A stretch of DNA of 64,000 nt from JAALKW01 sp963974485. GTDB lineage: Bacteria; Pseudomonadota; Gammaproteobacteria; Legionellales; Legionellaceae. The first letter of the stretch is position 1. Every line of letters starts with the position of its first letter. Below the pieces are notes generated by a model. It ran no database searches. It saw only the letters and a list, made by a program, of their open reading frames with translations, and was not told the origin of the DNA. The stretch spans positions 113,813-177,812 of the forward strand of contig CAXBBS010000005.1 in NCBI GenBank assembly GCA_963974485.1, in the 5' to 3' direction. Of this stretch, positions 42,177 to 51,727 are shown one piece after another. Position numbers and translations under genes: made by a program.

Positions 42177-43226
42177 ATGGAAGACAACAAGCAAAAAGCC
42201 TTAAGTGCAGCACTTTCGCAAATTGAACGTCAATTTGGTAAAGGTTCGGTGATGCGTATGGGTGATGGCACGGCGCTGCCTGATGTTGAAGCAATTTCAA
42301 CCGGTTCGCTCGGTTTGGATATTGCGCTTGGTATAGGTGGTTTACCGAAAGGCCGCGTGGTTGAAATCTACGGACCCGAGTCTTCCGGTAAAACCACGTT
42401 AACCTTGCAAGTGATTGCTGAATGTCAAAAACACGGCGGTACAGCTGCGTTTGTTGATGCGGAGCATGCATTAGATCCAAGCTATGCGAAACGTTTGGGC
42501 GTGGATGTTGATAGTCTTTTAATTTCACAGCCTGATACCGGTGAGCAAGCACTTGAAATCACAGATATGCTTGTACGTTCAGCCGCTGTTGATGTGATCG
42601 TGGTGGATTCGGTCGCAGCCCTCACGCCTAAAGCTGAGATTGAAGGCGACATGGGTGATTCTCATGTAGGTTTACATGCACGATTGATGTCGCAAGCACT
42701 TCGCAAATTAACCGCGAATATTAAGCGTTCGAACACACTCGTTATTTTTATTAACCAAATTCGCATGAAAATTGGTGTGATGTTTGGTAGTCCTGAAACA
42801 ACAACGGGCGGAAATGCGCTTAAATTCTACGCTTCGGTTCGTTTGGATATTCGTCGTATCGGTGCGATTAAAAAAGGCGATGATATTTTAGGAAACGAAA
42901 CACGTGTCAAAGTGGTTAAAAACAAAGTAGCGCCACCGTTCAAGAAAACCGAGTTTGAAATTTTTTATAACGAAGGTATTTCTCGTGAAGGTGAAATTAT
43001 TACGTTGGCAACGGAGCTTGGTTTTATCGAAAAAGCAGGCGCATGGTACAGTTACAATAAAAATAAAATTGGGCAAGGTAAAGAAAACGTTCGCGCATTC
43101 TTGAAAGAAAACCCAGATATTGCAGCAGATTTAGAAGCGCGCATTCGGGCCGTGTATTTTGAAAAGAAGGATGCTGAAGTACCATCAAAAGCTAAGGCAA
43201 AAGAACCTGAATTGATGGATGCGTAA
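42177..43226 (+). CDS. recA: Recombinase RecA
   Basis: 349 residues. Walker A is GPESSGKTTL, with LDIALGIGGLPKGRVVEI before it. The DNA-binding loop regions and NQIRMKIGVMFGSPETTTGGNALKFYASVRLDIRR are highly conserved. The ATG at 42177 gives the usual N-terminus (MEDNKQKALSAALSQIE). Longer readings run into the divergent synthetase gene's upstream region. No CTGT-N8-ACAG LexA box is seen upstream, unusual for gammaproteobacteria but in line with the reported absence of LexA in Legionella. Confidence 0.98.
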   Translation: MEDNKQKALSAALSQIERQFGKGSVMRMGDGTALPDVEAISTGSLGLDIALGIGGLPKGRVVEIYGPESSGKTTLTLQVIAECQKHGGTAAFVDAEHALDPSYAKRLGVDVDSLLISQPDTGEQALEITDMLVRSAAVDVIVVDSVAALTPKAEIEGDMGDSHVGLHARLMSQALRKLTANIKRSNTLVIFINQIRMKIGVMFGSPETTTGGNALKFYASVRLDIRRIGAIKKGDDILGNETRVKVVKNKVAPPFKKTEFEIFYNEGISREGEIITLATELGFIEKAGAWYSYNKNKIGQGKENVRAFLKENPDIAADLEARIRAVYFEKKDAEVPSKAKAKEPELMDA

Positions 43227-43677
43227 AGCGATTGAGGTTGCTGTGGGCTTGCTCGCCAGGCGTGAGCACAGTGTACAGCAACTGAATCAAAAACTAGCCA
43301 AACGAGGCTTCGATGAGCCGGCGATTACGTCGGCGCTCGCGTCCTGCCAGCGTCTTAATTTACAAAGTGACACGCGCTTTGCTGAAGCGACGTGTAGGTC
43401 GCGTATTGGTCGAGGCTACGGGCCTTTAATGATTAAGCAGCTGCTGCAGCATGAAGGGGTTGCGTCAGATATTATTGAGCGTGTTTTTGAGGAATTTAAT
43501 CAAGATATTGATTGGGTGGCTGAAGTATCAAGCGTTTGGGTGAAAAAATATCGTGTTTATGATCCAGAAGATAAAGCACGACAAAAACAATGGCAATTTT
43601 TACGTTATCGAGGGTTTGACGACGCAACGATTCGTGCGATGTTTCAAACACTCGAAGCAGAGAGTCATAATTATTAG
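43219..43677 (+). CDS. recX: RecA regulatory protein RecX
   Basis: 152 residues, three-helix-repeat protein that binds and modulates RecA filaments. Family pattern is clear: ALLARREHSVQQLNQKLAKRGF, then ALASCQRLNLQSDTRFAEATCRSRIGRGYGPLMIKQLLQHEGV, and LRYRGFDDATI at the end. It overlaps the end of recA by 8 bases, so it is translationally coupled. alaS follows 18 bases on, the common recA-recX-alaS order. Confidence 0.95.
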   Translation: MRKAIEVAVGLLARREHSVQQLNQKLAKRGFDEPAITSALASCQRLNLQSDTRFAEATCRSRIGRGYGPLMIKQLLQHEGVASDIIERVFEEFNQDIDWVAEVSSVWVKKYRVYDPEDKARQKQWQFLRYRGFDDATIRAMFQTLEAESHNY

Positions 43678-43695
43678 GTATTATTTTTAGGTATC

Positions 43696-46299
43696 ATGAT
43701 GAACAGTGCAGCAATACGACAAGCTTTTTTAGATTATTTTAAACATCATCAGCATGAAGAGGTGCCGTCGGCTTCACTGATTCCTGACAACGATCCTACG
43801 CTCTTGTTTGTGAATGCGGGCATGGTTCCGTTTAAAAATACATTTTTAGGGCTTGAGTCACGCCCATATTCACGTGCGGTGAGCGTGCAACGCTGTGTGC
43901 GCGCCGGTGGTAAACATAATGATTTAGATCAGGTGGGTTATACCGCACGTCATCATACGTTTTTTGAAATGCTAGGCAATTTTAGTTTTGGTGATTATTT
44001 TAAACGTGAAGCGATTCATTACGCGTGGGATTTCTTAACTAATATTTTAAAACTCCCGGAAGAGCGCTTGTGGATCACGGTTTACGAAAAAGATGATGAA
44101 GCCGCGGATATCTGGCATAAAGAAATAGGTGTGTCGCCCGCACGTTTTTCACGTTGCGGTGATGATGATAATTTCTGGTCGATGGGTGACACAGGGCCGT
44201 GCGGACCATGCACTGAAATTTTTTATGATCATGGCCCAGAGGTCGCCGGTGGACCACCGGGCTCGCCCGATGCCGATGGTGATCGTTATGTTGAAATTTG
44301 GAACCTGGTGTTCATGCAATACAATCGTGATGTTGATGGTGTGTTGCATGCACTTGAAAAACCTTCGATTGATACGGGCATGGGGCTTGAGCGCCTTGCG
44401 GCCGTGATGCAACATGTACAAAGTAATTATGATACCGATACGTTTAAGCATTTAAAACAAGCGATTCAAGCACTATCAGCATCACAAAAACCTATTCCAT
44501 TGGAGCATACGTCGTTAAACGTAATTGCTGATCATATTCGCGCTACGGCTTTTTTGATGATTGATGGCGTGACACCAAGCAACGAAGGCCCAGGTTATGT
44601 TCTGCGACGTATCATTCGTCGAGCCGTGCGTCACGGGCATCGATTAGAGCTACCTACGCCTTTCTTGACTTTGTTAGTCGATGCGTTGATTGAGCAGATG
44701 GGGGCTGCCTATCCGGTGCTGGTCAAGCAAGCTGATATGGTCAAAAAAACGTTGTTACGAGAAGAAGAGCAATTTGCTAAAACACTGGAGCATGGCTTGC
44801 GTTTATTACAAGAGGCCATGCCTAAGATTCTGAATAAAACCCTTTCAGGCGACGTGGCGTTCAAGCTGTATGATACGTACGGTTTTCCACTGGATTTAAC
44901 ACAAGATATTTTACGAGAGCAGGGTATTCAAGTCGACCAAGCCGGCTTTGAAATCTGCATGAAACGTCAGCGTGAATTGTCACAATCGGCAAGCAGCTTT
45001 CGTGTGGATTATAACGAGATGGTACCGTTTACTGAAGTTTCGGTGTTTGAGGGCTATACCCAAAATACGGGTGAGAGCGCGGTGCTGGCTTTACGTGTTG
45101 ATGGCCAAGTGGTATCACATATCATAGCAGGAACACGTGCATCGGTTGTCTTAGAAGCCACACCGTTTTATGCCGAGAGTGGCGGTCAAGTCGGCGACCA
45201 AGGTGAGTTGCGCATACCGTCCAGCAATATGTTATTTCAGGTGGAGAGTACGCAGCGTGTGGGCCAGGCGGTGCTTCATGAAGGTGAGTTAGTTCAGGGT
45301 GAACTTAAGCTTCACGATGTGGTTGTGACGGAAATTAACCCTACGCGCCGCGCGGCCATACGGCTTAATCATACCGCGACGCATTTACTTCATGCGGCGT
45401 TAAAGCAAGTATTAGGTGATGGCGTCTCACAAAAAGGCTCACTGGTAGATGCTGAACGCGCACGGTTTGATTTTGCTTATGATGCGGCATTAACGTCTCA
45501 GCAGTTGGCCGAAGTTGAAGCACGCGTGAATACCGAAATTCGTAAAAATGCCGACGTTGATACCCGCGTGATGTCGATGGATGATGCGATAGAAGACGGT
45601 GCTGTGGCCCTTTTTGGTGAGAAATATGGCGATGATGTGCGTGTACTCACCATGGGTGATTTTTCGAAAGAGCTATGTGGTGGCACGCATGCCAAGCGTA
45701 CGGGCGATCTCGGTCTTTTCAAAATAACGGCAGAATATGGTGTGGCACGTGGCGTGCGTCGTGTAGATTTTGTCACCGGCTCGTATGCGCTAGCTTGGAC
45801 TAATCAGCAACTCGATTGTTTAAAAAACATGGCGAATTTATTAAAAACCACGCCAGACGAAGCGCCTCAAAAACTGCAACAAGCACTTGATGCATCCAAG
45901 CAACAAACGCGGGATCTCAATAGCTTAAAGCAGCAAGCTGCGGCTGATTCAGGTCGTGCGCTATTAGCTGAGTTTAAACATATTCAAGATGTTCCTGTGT
46001 TGATTAAACGCCTTGACGACGTGAATCCAGCAGACTTAAGGAGCATGCTTGAACAACTTTCATCAAGTAAAAAAGAAGCGATACTGATCTTAATCGGTGT
46101 ATTACACGACAAAATGCATGTCATCGCCAGTGTGAGCAAGCCTTTGCTTGAAAAAGGCCTACCTAAAGCGGGGGTGTTTGTGAAAGCCTTGTGTGGTCGC
46201 GGCGGTGGTCGTGATGAGCTGGCTCAAGGTGGCGGCCCAGTTCCTGATGATTTGGATGCACGCATGCAGCAGGTGTTGGCATTGATTGAAGGTGCGTAG
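43696..46299 (+). CDS. alaS: Alanine-tRNA ligase
   Basis: 867 residues, standard for AlaRS. The class II core includes TARHHTFFEMLGNFSFGDYFK and SMGDTGPCGPCTEIFYDHGP. The editing domain has the zinc motif HTATHLLHAAL with a later CGGTHAKRTGDLG. A C-terminal C-Ala domain ends in GRGGGRDELAQGGG. Met1 or Met2 may be used. A perfect hairpin terminator follows its stop. Confidence 0.98.
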   Translation: MMNSAAIRQAFLDYFKHHQHEEVPSASLIPDNDPTLLFVNAGMVPFKNTFLGLESRPYSRAVSVQRCVRAGGKHNDLDQVGYTARHHTFFEMLGNFSFGDYFKREAIHYAWDFLTNILKLPEERLWITVYEKDDEAADIWHKEIGVSPARFSRCGDDDNFWSMGDTGPCGPCTEIFYDHGPEVAGGPPGSPDADGDRYVEIWNLVFMQYNRDVDGVLHALEKPSIDTGMGLERLAAVMQHVQSNYDTDTFKHLKQAIQALSASQKPIPLEHTSLNVIADHIRATAFLMIDGVTPSNEGPGYVLRRIIRRAVRHGHRLELPTPFLTLLVDALIEQMGAAYPVLVKQADMVKKTLLREEEQFAKTLEHGLRLLQEAMPKILNKTLSGDVAFKLYDTYGFPLDLTQDILREQGIQVDQAGFEICMKRQRELSQSASSFRVDYNEMVPFTEVSVFEGYTQNTGESAVLALRVDGQVVSHIIAGTRASVVLEATPFYAESGGQVGDQGELRIPSSNMLFQVESTQRVGQAVLHEGELVQGELKLHDVVVTEINPTRRAAIRLNHTATHLLHAALKQVLGDGVSQKGSLVDAERARFDFAYDAALTSQQLAEVEARVNTEIRKNADVDTRVMSMDDAIEDGAVALFGEKYGDDVRVLTMGDFSKELCGGTHAKRTGDLGLFKITAEYGVARGVRRVDFVTGSYALAWTNQQLDCLKNMANLLKTTPDEAPQKLQQALDASKQQTRDLNSLKQQAAADSGRALLAEFKHIQDVPVLIKRLDDVNPADLRSMLEQLSSSKKEAILILIGVLHDKMHVIASVSKPLLEKGLPKAGVFVKALCGRGGGRDELAQGGGPVPDDLDARMQQVLALIEGA

Positions 46300-46310
46300 C
46301 CATAGTAACG

Positions 46311-46333
46311 AGCAGGACGCTGTCCTGCTTTTA
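46311..46333. terminator. Bidirectional terminator between alaS and the MscS-type gene
   Basis: AGCAGGAC pairs perfectly with GTCCTGCT around a 3-nt loop and is followed by TTTTAT. It ends recA-recX-alaS and also lies just past the stop of the convergent gene. Confidence 0.85.
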
Positions 46334-48598
46334 TTTATCTTTATTCCAGGGCATATTGTCTTGATCAAATTTGATATGCACGTCTTGCTGCGGAAAGGCG
46401 ATAGAAATATTATTTTTTCGAAACGCTTGGTCAATGGCTAAATTTAACTCACTTGTAACGACATATTTCCTGTTAACGTCTTTTATTAAACACCATAGTT
46501 CAAATAATAAAGCACTGTCACCAAAAGAGCGGAACAAGACCACAGGTTTGTTCAATGGTGTATTCACGACCTCAGGATGAGCGATCGCGACCTCCATTAA
46601 GGCCTCACATACCTTGTCGGTATCACTGCCATAAGCCACACCAATGGGGCAGTTGACCCTCCAATATTTGTCAGAAAACATGTAATTAGTCACGTGATGA
46701 GTAATTAAATCAGAGTTAGGAATGATAATATCTTCCTTGGATGGCGTGATGATTTGTGTTGAGCGAATACTCACTTTCTTAACAAAGCCTTCAATACCAT
46801 CAATCTTAATTCTGTCCCCAGGTTTTATTGGTTGTTCGATTAAAAGAATAAGACCTGATAAAAAATTATTAACAATCGACTGTAACCCTAAGCCTATACC
46901 CACAGACAGGGCGCCTGCGATGATAGCAAGGCTCGTGAAATTAAAGCCGGCTAATAATAAGCCAAAAATAATGGCGATGGCAAAACCAACATACATGATG
47001 ATTGACGCCAGGGCGACTTGTTTTTCTTCTGCTTCTTCAAACTGCTGGTTTCTACTGATGTTAGCTGCAATATAGCGTGAAAAAAGCGATAAAAAACAAA
47101 ATCCTAATAACCCAACCAGCCACTGAGCCGGTACAATAATCATGCCTCCCGCTTTAAAGCCATAATAAAATTTATCTAAAACATTATCTAAAAAGTAGCT
47201 GGCCTCCCCGATTAAGTGGGCAAACAAAAAAGTCATGCCAACGGTCACAATAATTTGACCGATGATTTTAAGTAAACTAAATTCAATCAGTGGTTTTTTT
47301 TTGGAATAACCTAATAATTTTTTTAAATAAGAATGAGCATGTTGCCTATTATCGAGTATCCCGTAAGCTTTGCTTATGAATATAAATAATATCGTACCCA
47401 ATGCGCTTGTCAGCAAAAAGGAAAATAAAACGTAAGATGTTGTGAGCGCTAAAACAGAATACCCAAGAAAATCAAGCATCAGTAAACAAACAATACTCGA
47501 ACCTAAGATTTTATACACGAAGATTCGATTAATATGTTTTTCTAAAGATAATGTAAAATACATAAGGGTTATCAACGAAGCGATTAATATAGCTTCTTTG
47601 AATAATTGCATTAAATTTTGAGAGGCAGAAAAGAGCGATAATAAGTCCAATCCGATGATATGAACAAAATAAAGAGTTGAAATAACTAAGCCTAATTTTT
47701 TTAAAACCGTCAAGTCAAAATCTTTCCAGGCCAATGATCTAGGTAGCCATTTTAGATCAAAAACAAACAGGTAGATGAATAAAAAAGTTAAATATGCCCA
47801 CGAAGCGAGCATTGCCTCTTGAAAAATAATATTATTTTCAGCTTCGATAAAAGGTTTTACTGTTAAGACTAACAAAGCGGAGATGCAGAAAATAAAAAAA
47901 ACGAGTCCAATATTGAGTATAAATCGCACGATGCTTGTTCGATATTTATGATGCATGAAAGGTTTTAATCGCCAATTAAACACGAGTGCTAAGAGTAAGA
48001 GAGGCGCTGCATATAAAGCATAATCAACCATATTTTCTAACGACATTGCGTTCAATAGTGGTATGGTTAGTTTTTTTAGATCTATGGGTAGCTGATGTAG
48101 CTTAGTCATAAGATGCTCACCCTTTGTAAATGTCATCTTTTTTTGAGTCGATATAAGTGTATTACGATAAGCCTTGATGGCCTCACCTGAACGAATAGAA
48201 AATAACCGACAATTTGCTTGTGTTTGCTTTAACTCAGCATGTTTGTGCTCCAGATACTTCGTATCAACATGAGCCAACGTTTTTTTGCCAGCAGCTGTGC
48301 CGGTGATGGTCTGGATTTGAAGGTTTAATGTCGTGATTTCATCTTCAGTTTTTTGAACACAAACGTCGGCTTCGCTCGCTAGTTTGCTTAAACGCTCGAT
48401 GGCCTGGCTCAACGTTTCAATATGGATGTTTTTGGTTGCTAAGTGTAATGAAATATCATCAAACTGTTGATTTGCCTGGATTACGTTAAAAAATTTGGGG
48501 GTTGAAGCGTCTGCCACGGTATTAGAGTATGTCAACATGGGCACGAATAATAAAAATAAAAAACTTAACAGCACACGCAATGGCTTCTGCATCATCAT
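46331..48598 (-). CDS. Large mechanosensitive channel of the MscS superfamily
   Basis: 755 residues. A signal peptide (ending near VADA) is followed by a periplasmic coiled-coil region (about 30-170). About eleven membrane segments come next. The MscS core is at the C-terminal side: the pore-lining helix is AIIAGALSVGIGLGLQSIVNNFLSGLILLIEQ and the beta domain begins KPGDRIKIDGIEGFVKKVSIRSTQI. The overall layout resembles MscK/KefA or YjeP-type channels but is shorter than MscK (about 1120). It opens under membrane tension to release solutes. Likely one gene per transcript. Confidence 0.88.
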   Translation of the reverse strand: MMMQKPLRVLLSFLFLLFVPMLTYSNTVADASTPKFFNVIQANQQFDDISLHLATKNIHIETLSQAIERLSKLASEADVCVQKTEDEITTLNLQIQTITGTAAGKKTLAHVDTKYLEHKHAELKQTQANCRLFSIRSGEAIKAYRNTLISTQKKMTFTKGEHLMTKLHQLPIDLKKLTIPLLNAMSLENMVDYALYAAPLLLLALVFNWRLKPFMHHKYRTSIVRFILNIGLVFFIFCISALLVLTVKPFIEAENNIIFQEAMLASWAYLTFLFIYLFVFDLKWLPRSLAWKDFDLTVLKKLGLVISTLYFVHIIGLDLLSLFSASQNLMQLFKEAILIASLITLMYFTLSLEKHINRIFVYKILGSSIVCLLMLDFLGYSVLALTTSYVLFSFLLTSALGTILFIFISKAYGILDNRQHAHSYLKKLLGYSKKKPLIEFSLLKIIGQIIVTVGMTFLFAHLIGEASYFLDNVLDKFYYGFKAGGMIIVPAQWLVGLLGFCFLSLFSRYIAANISRNQQFEEAEEKQVALASIIMYVGFAIAIIFGLLLAGFNFTSLAIIAGALSVGIGLGLQSIVNNFLSGLILLIEQPIKPGDRIKIDGIEGFVKKVSIRSTQIITPSKEDIIIPNSDLITHHVTNYMFSDKYWRVNCPIGVAYGSDTDKVCEALMEVAIAHPEVVNTPLNKPVVLFRSFGDSALLFELWCLIKDVNRKYVVTSELNLAIDQAFRKNNISIAFPQQDVHIKFDQDNMPWNKDK

Positions 48599-48638
48599 AA
48601 AGTCCTTTTTTATAAAATTATTATAGCAGTCAACTTAA

Positions 48639-49568
48639 TTATTTTTTGATGGTCATAAATTCTTGCTTTAATGCATCATTTAGCTTGGGATATTTAAATT
48701 GATACCCAACGTCAATCAAACGTGTAGGTAGCACACGCTGGCCTTTGAGAAGTAAATAATCACCCATTTCACCGAATAATAGTTTTACAATAAAACTCGG
48801 CATGGTCAAAAACAAAGGACGGTGCATTGCTTTTGCGAGCGTTTGAGCAAAGGCCGCTTGGCTGAGGGGGTGGGGCGAGGTGAGATTAAAGGGGCCGGTT
48901 AACTCAGGATGCTCTAAAAGAAAAACGATGCCACCCACCACATCATCAATATGAACCCACGATAAGCATTGCTTGCCATCACCCACAAGACTTCCTAATC
49001 CCATGAAAAAACTGGGGAACAGTTTTTTAAGCATGCCTTGTTGTTTTTTCAAGACCACACCAAAACGTGTTGTGGTGACAGGGATGCCGTTATCGATTGC
49101 GGGCTTTAGTGCTTCCTCCCATTTGACGCAGATCTCAGTCAGAAAATCGGCAGGGTTATGTGTATTTATGGACGTGTTTTCATCCAGCGATGTTGCGTCG
49201 TCAGAAGCTTGAACACCATAAATACCGATCGCATTAGCACAAATAAAATGAGGCTTCGCGTTTTGGCTGATACACCAGTTGATGAGCTTCTCACTTGTTT
49301 TAACACGCGAGGCGATAAGTTTTTTTTTGACCGACTCGCTCCAGCGTGCATTAGCAATGTTTTCACCACAAAGATTGATGATGGCATCATAATCGTTTGC
49401 ATTTAAATTATCGAGTTCATGCCAATCATGGCAAGCAGATATTTTAGAGAATTTTTGAAGCAAGGTTTGTTTATTACGCCCTAAAACCGTGATTTTATGG
49501 TTTAATTGTAAGTTGTTCACCAGCTCATGCCCGATAAAACCCGAGGCGCCTGCAATCAGAATATTCAT
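48639..49568 (-). CDS. TIGR01777-family epimerase (YfcH-like SDR protein)
   Basis: 309 residues. The NAD(P)-binding motif is NILIAGASGFIGHELVNNL. Family motifs follow: INLCGENIANARWSESVKKKLIASRVKTSEKLI, RFGVVLKKQQGMLKKLFPSFFMGLGSLVGDGKQCLSWVHIDDVV and GPFNLTSPHPLSQAAFAQTLA. A C-terminal DUF1731-type segment reads LLLKGQRVLPTRLIDVGYQFKYP. The start at 49568 has AAGGAAG upstream. The reaction of this family (YfcH, SulA-like) is not established. Confidence 0.92.
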   Translation of the reverse strand: MNILIAGASGFIGHELVNNLQLNHKITVLGRNKQTLLQKFSKISACHDWHELDNLNANDYDAIINLCGENIANARWSESVKKKLIASRVKTSEKLINWCISQNAKPHFICANAIGIYGVQASDDATSLDENTSINTHNPADFLTEICVKWEEALKPAIDNGIPVTTTRFGVVLKKQQGMLKKLFPSFFMGLGSLVGDGKQCLSWVHIDDVVGGIVFLLEHPELTGPFNLTSPHPLSQAAFAQTLAKAMHRPLFLTMPSFIVKLLFGEMGDYLLLKGQRVLPTRLIDVGYQFKYPKLNDALKQEFMTIKK

Positions 49569-49661
49569 AAATACTTCCTTGATAATTTTATATTTCTTTC
49601 CATCTATTTTCATCTATAGTAAGGCGAGCGCTTTCTATGGTCAAGAAAAAACCATGGATGT

Positions 49662-49689
49662 TTGTTTATTTTTTAATTCAAAGTATGAT
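49662..49689 (+). promoter_or_regulatory. Possible promoter of the tryptophan leader
   Basis: TTGTTT (49662-49667), a 16-base spacer and TATGAT (49684-49689) would start transcription near 49696, about 45 bases before the leader peptide. A 12-bp palindrome ATTCATATGAAT (49704-49715) lies just after and could be an operator. Confidence 0.4.
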
Positions 49690-49742
49690 AAGGTGTTTCT
49701 AATATTCATATGAATAGAAATCTAAATCAGGACGTATTAACC

Positions 49743-49799
49743 GTGAATTTTTCAATCGTGAACACAACATTATTTAATCAGGCATGGCGCTGGCGTTAA
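49743..49799 (+). CDS. Tryptophan leader peptide (attenuator), 18 residues
   Basis: A GTG start after AGGA (49729-49732) encodes MNFSIVNTTLFNQAWRWR and a TAA stop. Two tryptophan codons in the last four, alternating with arginine, are the hallmark of Trp attenuator leaders. GCGTTA (49793-49798), beginning in the second Trp codon, can pair with TAACGC (49835-49840). A T6 run is at 49820-49825, and TCAATC (49752-49757) can pair with GATTGA just before it. These give plausible alternative structures, though I could not fold the RNA. Low charged Trp-tRNA would stall ribosomes here and favour expression of trpX-trpZ-trpY. Confidence 0.7.
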   Translation: MNFSIVNTTLFNQAWRWR

Positions 49800-49855
49800 T
49801 CGCTTGTTCTATTGATTGATTTTTTGTTGTTGTATAACGCATTGAGAATAACCAC

Positions 49856-49951
49856 ATGACCGAACTATATTTGATTAGCATTCATCTTAAATTTTTAACT
49901 TCACACCTCTTACTATCTTTGCTCTGGAATTGGCCCTTGGGTCAAATTTAA
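49856..49951 (+). CDS. Second small reading frame ending WNWPLGQI in the trpX leader region
   Basis: An ATG frame of 31 codons runs to TAA at 49951 and ends LLWNWPLGQI. Its two Trp codons overlap a hairpin (TTGGCC/GGTCAA, one G-U pair). The ribosome-binding site is weak. It could be a second control peptide or chance. Downstream, TATAAT at 49965-49970 may be a local promoter -10. Confidence 0.35.
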   Translation: MTELYLISIHLKFLTSHLLLSLLWNWPLGQI

Positions 49952-50010
49952 TACGCGTGTTTTTTATAATCCAGTATATTTTTTAGCAATGATCAATAGA
50001 GGTGTTTCTT

Positions 50011-50997
50011 ATGAACACAAAAAAAATCACTACGCTCATGATCCTCATGTTAAGTATTTTTATGGTGAGTATGATGACGTTATTTCCTCGTACATCAAAA
50101 ACAAATCTGCCGCTTGTGGCTATTGCTAATTATGGTCCTCATTCGTCACTTGAAGACTCGATTCAGGGCATGAAAGATGAGTTAAGCAACCAAGGATTTA
50201 TCGACAATAAAACCATACGTTATGAAATGGTAGATGTAGGGTTTGAGCCTTCTTTGATTCCGCAAATGGTCATGAATCTTAAGAGCCATCATCCAAACGT
50301 GCTTGTTGTGACAACAACACCTGTTGCTCAATATGCAAAAGGTACGGTGAAAGATATTCCTCTGGTTTATAACGTGATTACCGATCCGGTGGCTGCCGGT
50401 TTGCTGGATGAAAAAAATAAATCACAGGGCAATATGACGGGCAGTTCAGATAAACAAGATGTGAGGTTGCTTTTTGATTTTGCCAGACGGCTTTTACCTC
50501 ATGCTGCAAACGTGGGTGTTTTATATTCGACGGCCGAGGCAAATGATATCGCTTTGATTGCCATGATGAAACAAGCGGCTAAAAACTCACGTATGCATGT
50601 GCTCGCTATTCCCATTGATCAGGCACGTGATATTTCTGTATCGATGCAGAAGTTTAAACACCATGTTGATTTTATTTATGTTGGAGCAAGTGGGGCGATT
50701 CAACCCGCACTTCCGGTTATTGCCGCAGAAAGTAAAAAAATGGGCATTCCTGTGTTTAATCTCAATGACGAAGCTGTTCGCTTAGGCTTGGTCTTAGCAA
50801 GTTTTGGTGTGGATTATCATCGTGTTGGTATGAATACAGGCCAATTAGTCGCACGTAGTTTACGCGGGGAGTCTATTAAAACCATTCAACCCCTGTACCC
50901 AACAAACGATGATCATCATGGCTTGGTGAGCCAACAAAATGCGGCGAGCTTAGGATTGATTTTATCAGACGGAGACAATCATGTTGCAGCTGCTTGA
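50011..50997 (+). CDS. trpX: Probable tryptophan ABC transporter substrate-binding protein (ABC_sub_bind family)
   Basis: 328 residues of the pfam04392-type binding proteins, an annotated group that includes predicted TrpX. A single N-terminal hydrophobic segment (about 8-25) works as a signal or anchor without an evident lipobox. Family stretches are VAIANYGPHSSLEDSIQGMKDEL, VLVVTTTPVAQYAKGTVKDIPLVYNVITDPVAAGLL and GVDYHRVGMNTGQLVARSLRG. The ATG at 50011 is preceded by AGAGGTG; an earlier GTG at 50002 lies inside that site. Substrate assignment to tryptophan rests on the Trp leader upstream. Confidence 0.8.
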   Translation: MNTKKITTLMILMLSIFMVSMMTLFPRTSKTNLPLVAIANYGPHSSLEDSIQGMKDELSNQGFIDNKTIRYEMVDVGFEPSLIPQMVMNLKSHHPNVLVVTTTPVAQYAKGTVKDIPLVYNVITDPVAAGLLDEKNKSQGNMTGSSDKQDVRLLFDFARRLLPHAANVGVLYSTAEANDIALIAMMKQAAKNSRMHVLAIPIDQARDISVSMQKFKHHVDFIYVGASGAIQPALPVIAAESKKMGIPVFNLNDEAVRLGLVLASFGVDYHRVGMNTGQLVARSLRGESIKTIQPLYPTNDDHHGLVSQQNAASLGLILSDGDNHVAAA

Positions 50998-51727
50998 TGT
51001 GAATAAATCATTTTTAAACGGTGCTCGTCCTGTGATAAAGCAGATGAATCTGCATTTAAATCCCGGCGATTTTTGTGTTGTCATTGGGAGCAATGGATCC
51101 GGAAAATCAACGTTGATGAAGCTGATTTCGGGGGAATATATACCCACTCAAGGACAGATTATGATGCAGGGAAAAAGCATCACAAGCCATGATATTGCTT
51201 CTGTGATTCAAGATGTAAATAAAGGCACAATTGTGGAGATGACACTGCTTGAAAATATAGCGTTTAGTTTGTCCCGCGTTAAAAAACGAGGATTTTCACT
51301 GTATTCACGCCAAAAAAATACGGTGATTCAGCAACTCAAAGCTTTAAATATTGGCCTGGAACAGTATATCAATACCCCTTTGCGCCATGTGTCCGGTGGT
51401 CAGCGTCAAATGGTTGCAACCATGATGGCGCTTATCTCTCAGCCCAAGTTATTACTTCTTGATGAGCATACGTCAGCGATCGATCCAAGCATGCAAAAAA
51501 CATTGATGGCCTATACACAGCGTTCCATTCAGCAACAAAACCTGACAAGCTTGATGATCACACATCATTTAGATGATGCTATTCAATACGGAAATCGTTT
51601 GATCATGTTACACAAAGGCGCAATTGTTTTAGACGTGGCGCATCAAGAAAAAGCAGCTTTAAGTGTAACCAAGCTTTTGGATTTGTTTCATTATCATGAG
51701 CATTTAGATTTGGTTGGGGGTGTATGA
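50981..51727 (+). CDS. trpZ: ABC transporter ATP-binding protein (predicted tryptophan import)
   Basis: 248 residues with a complete cassette: Walker A GSNGSGKSTLM, Q-loop near VIQDVNKG, signature VSGGQRQMVATMMAL and Walker B LLLLDEHTSAIDPS. The H-loop is MITHHLDD. It overlaps trpX by 17 bases and the permease by 4, so all three are translated together. Its E-H-T-S-A-I-D Walker B variant matches this importer subgroup. Confidence 0.85.
   Translation: MLQLLDVNKSFLNGARPVIKQMNLHLNPGDFCVVIGSNGSGKSTLMKLISGEYIPTQGQIMMQGKSITSHDIASVIQDVNKGTIVEMTLLENIAFSLSRVKKRGFSLYSRQKNTVIQQLKALNIGLEQYINTPLRHVSGGQRQMVATMMALISQPKLLLLDEHTSAIDPSMQKTLMAYTQRSIQQQNLTSLMITHHLDDAIQYGNRLIMLHKGAIVLDVAHQEKAALSVTKLLDLFHYHEHLDLVGGV

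Noticed and set aside
42151..42552. 133-codon minus-strand frame inside recA
   Set aside because: It is a shadow of the strongly conserved recA frame.
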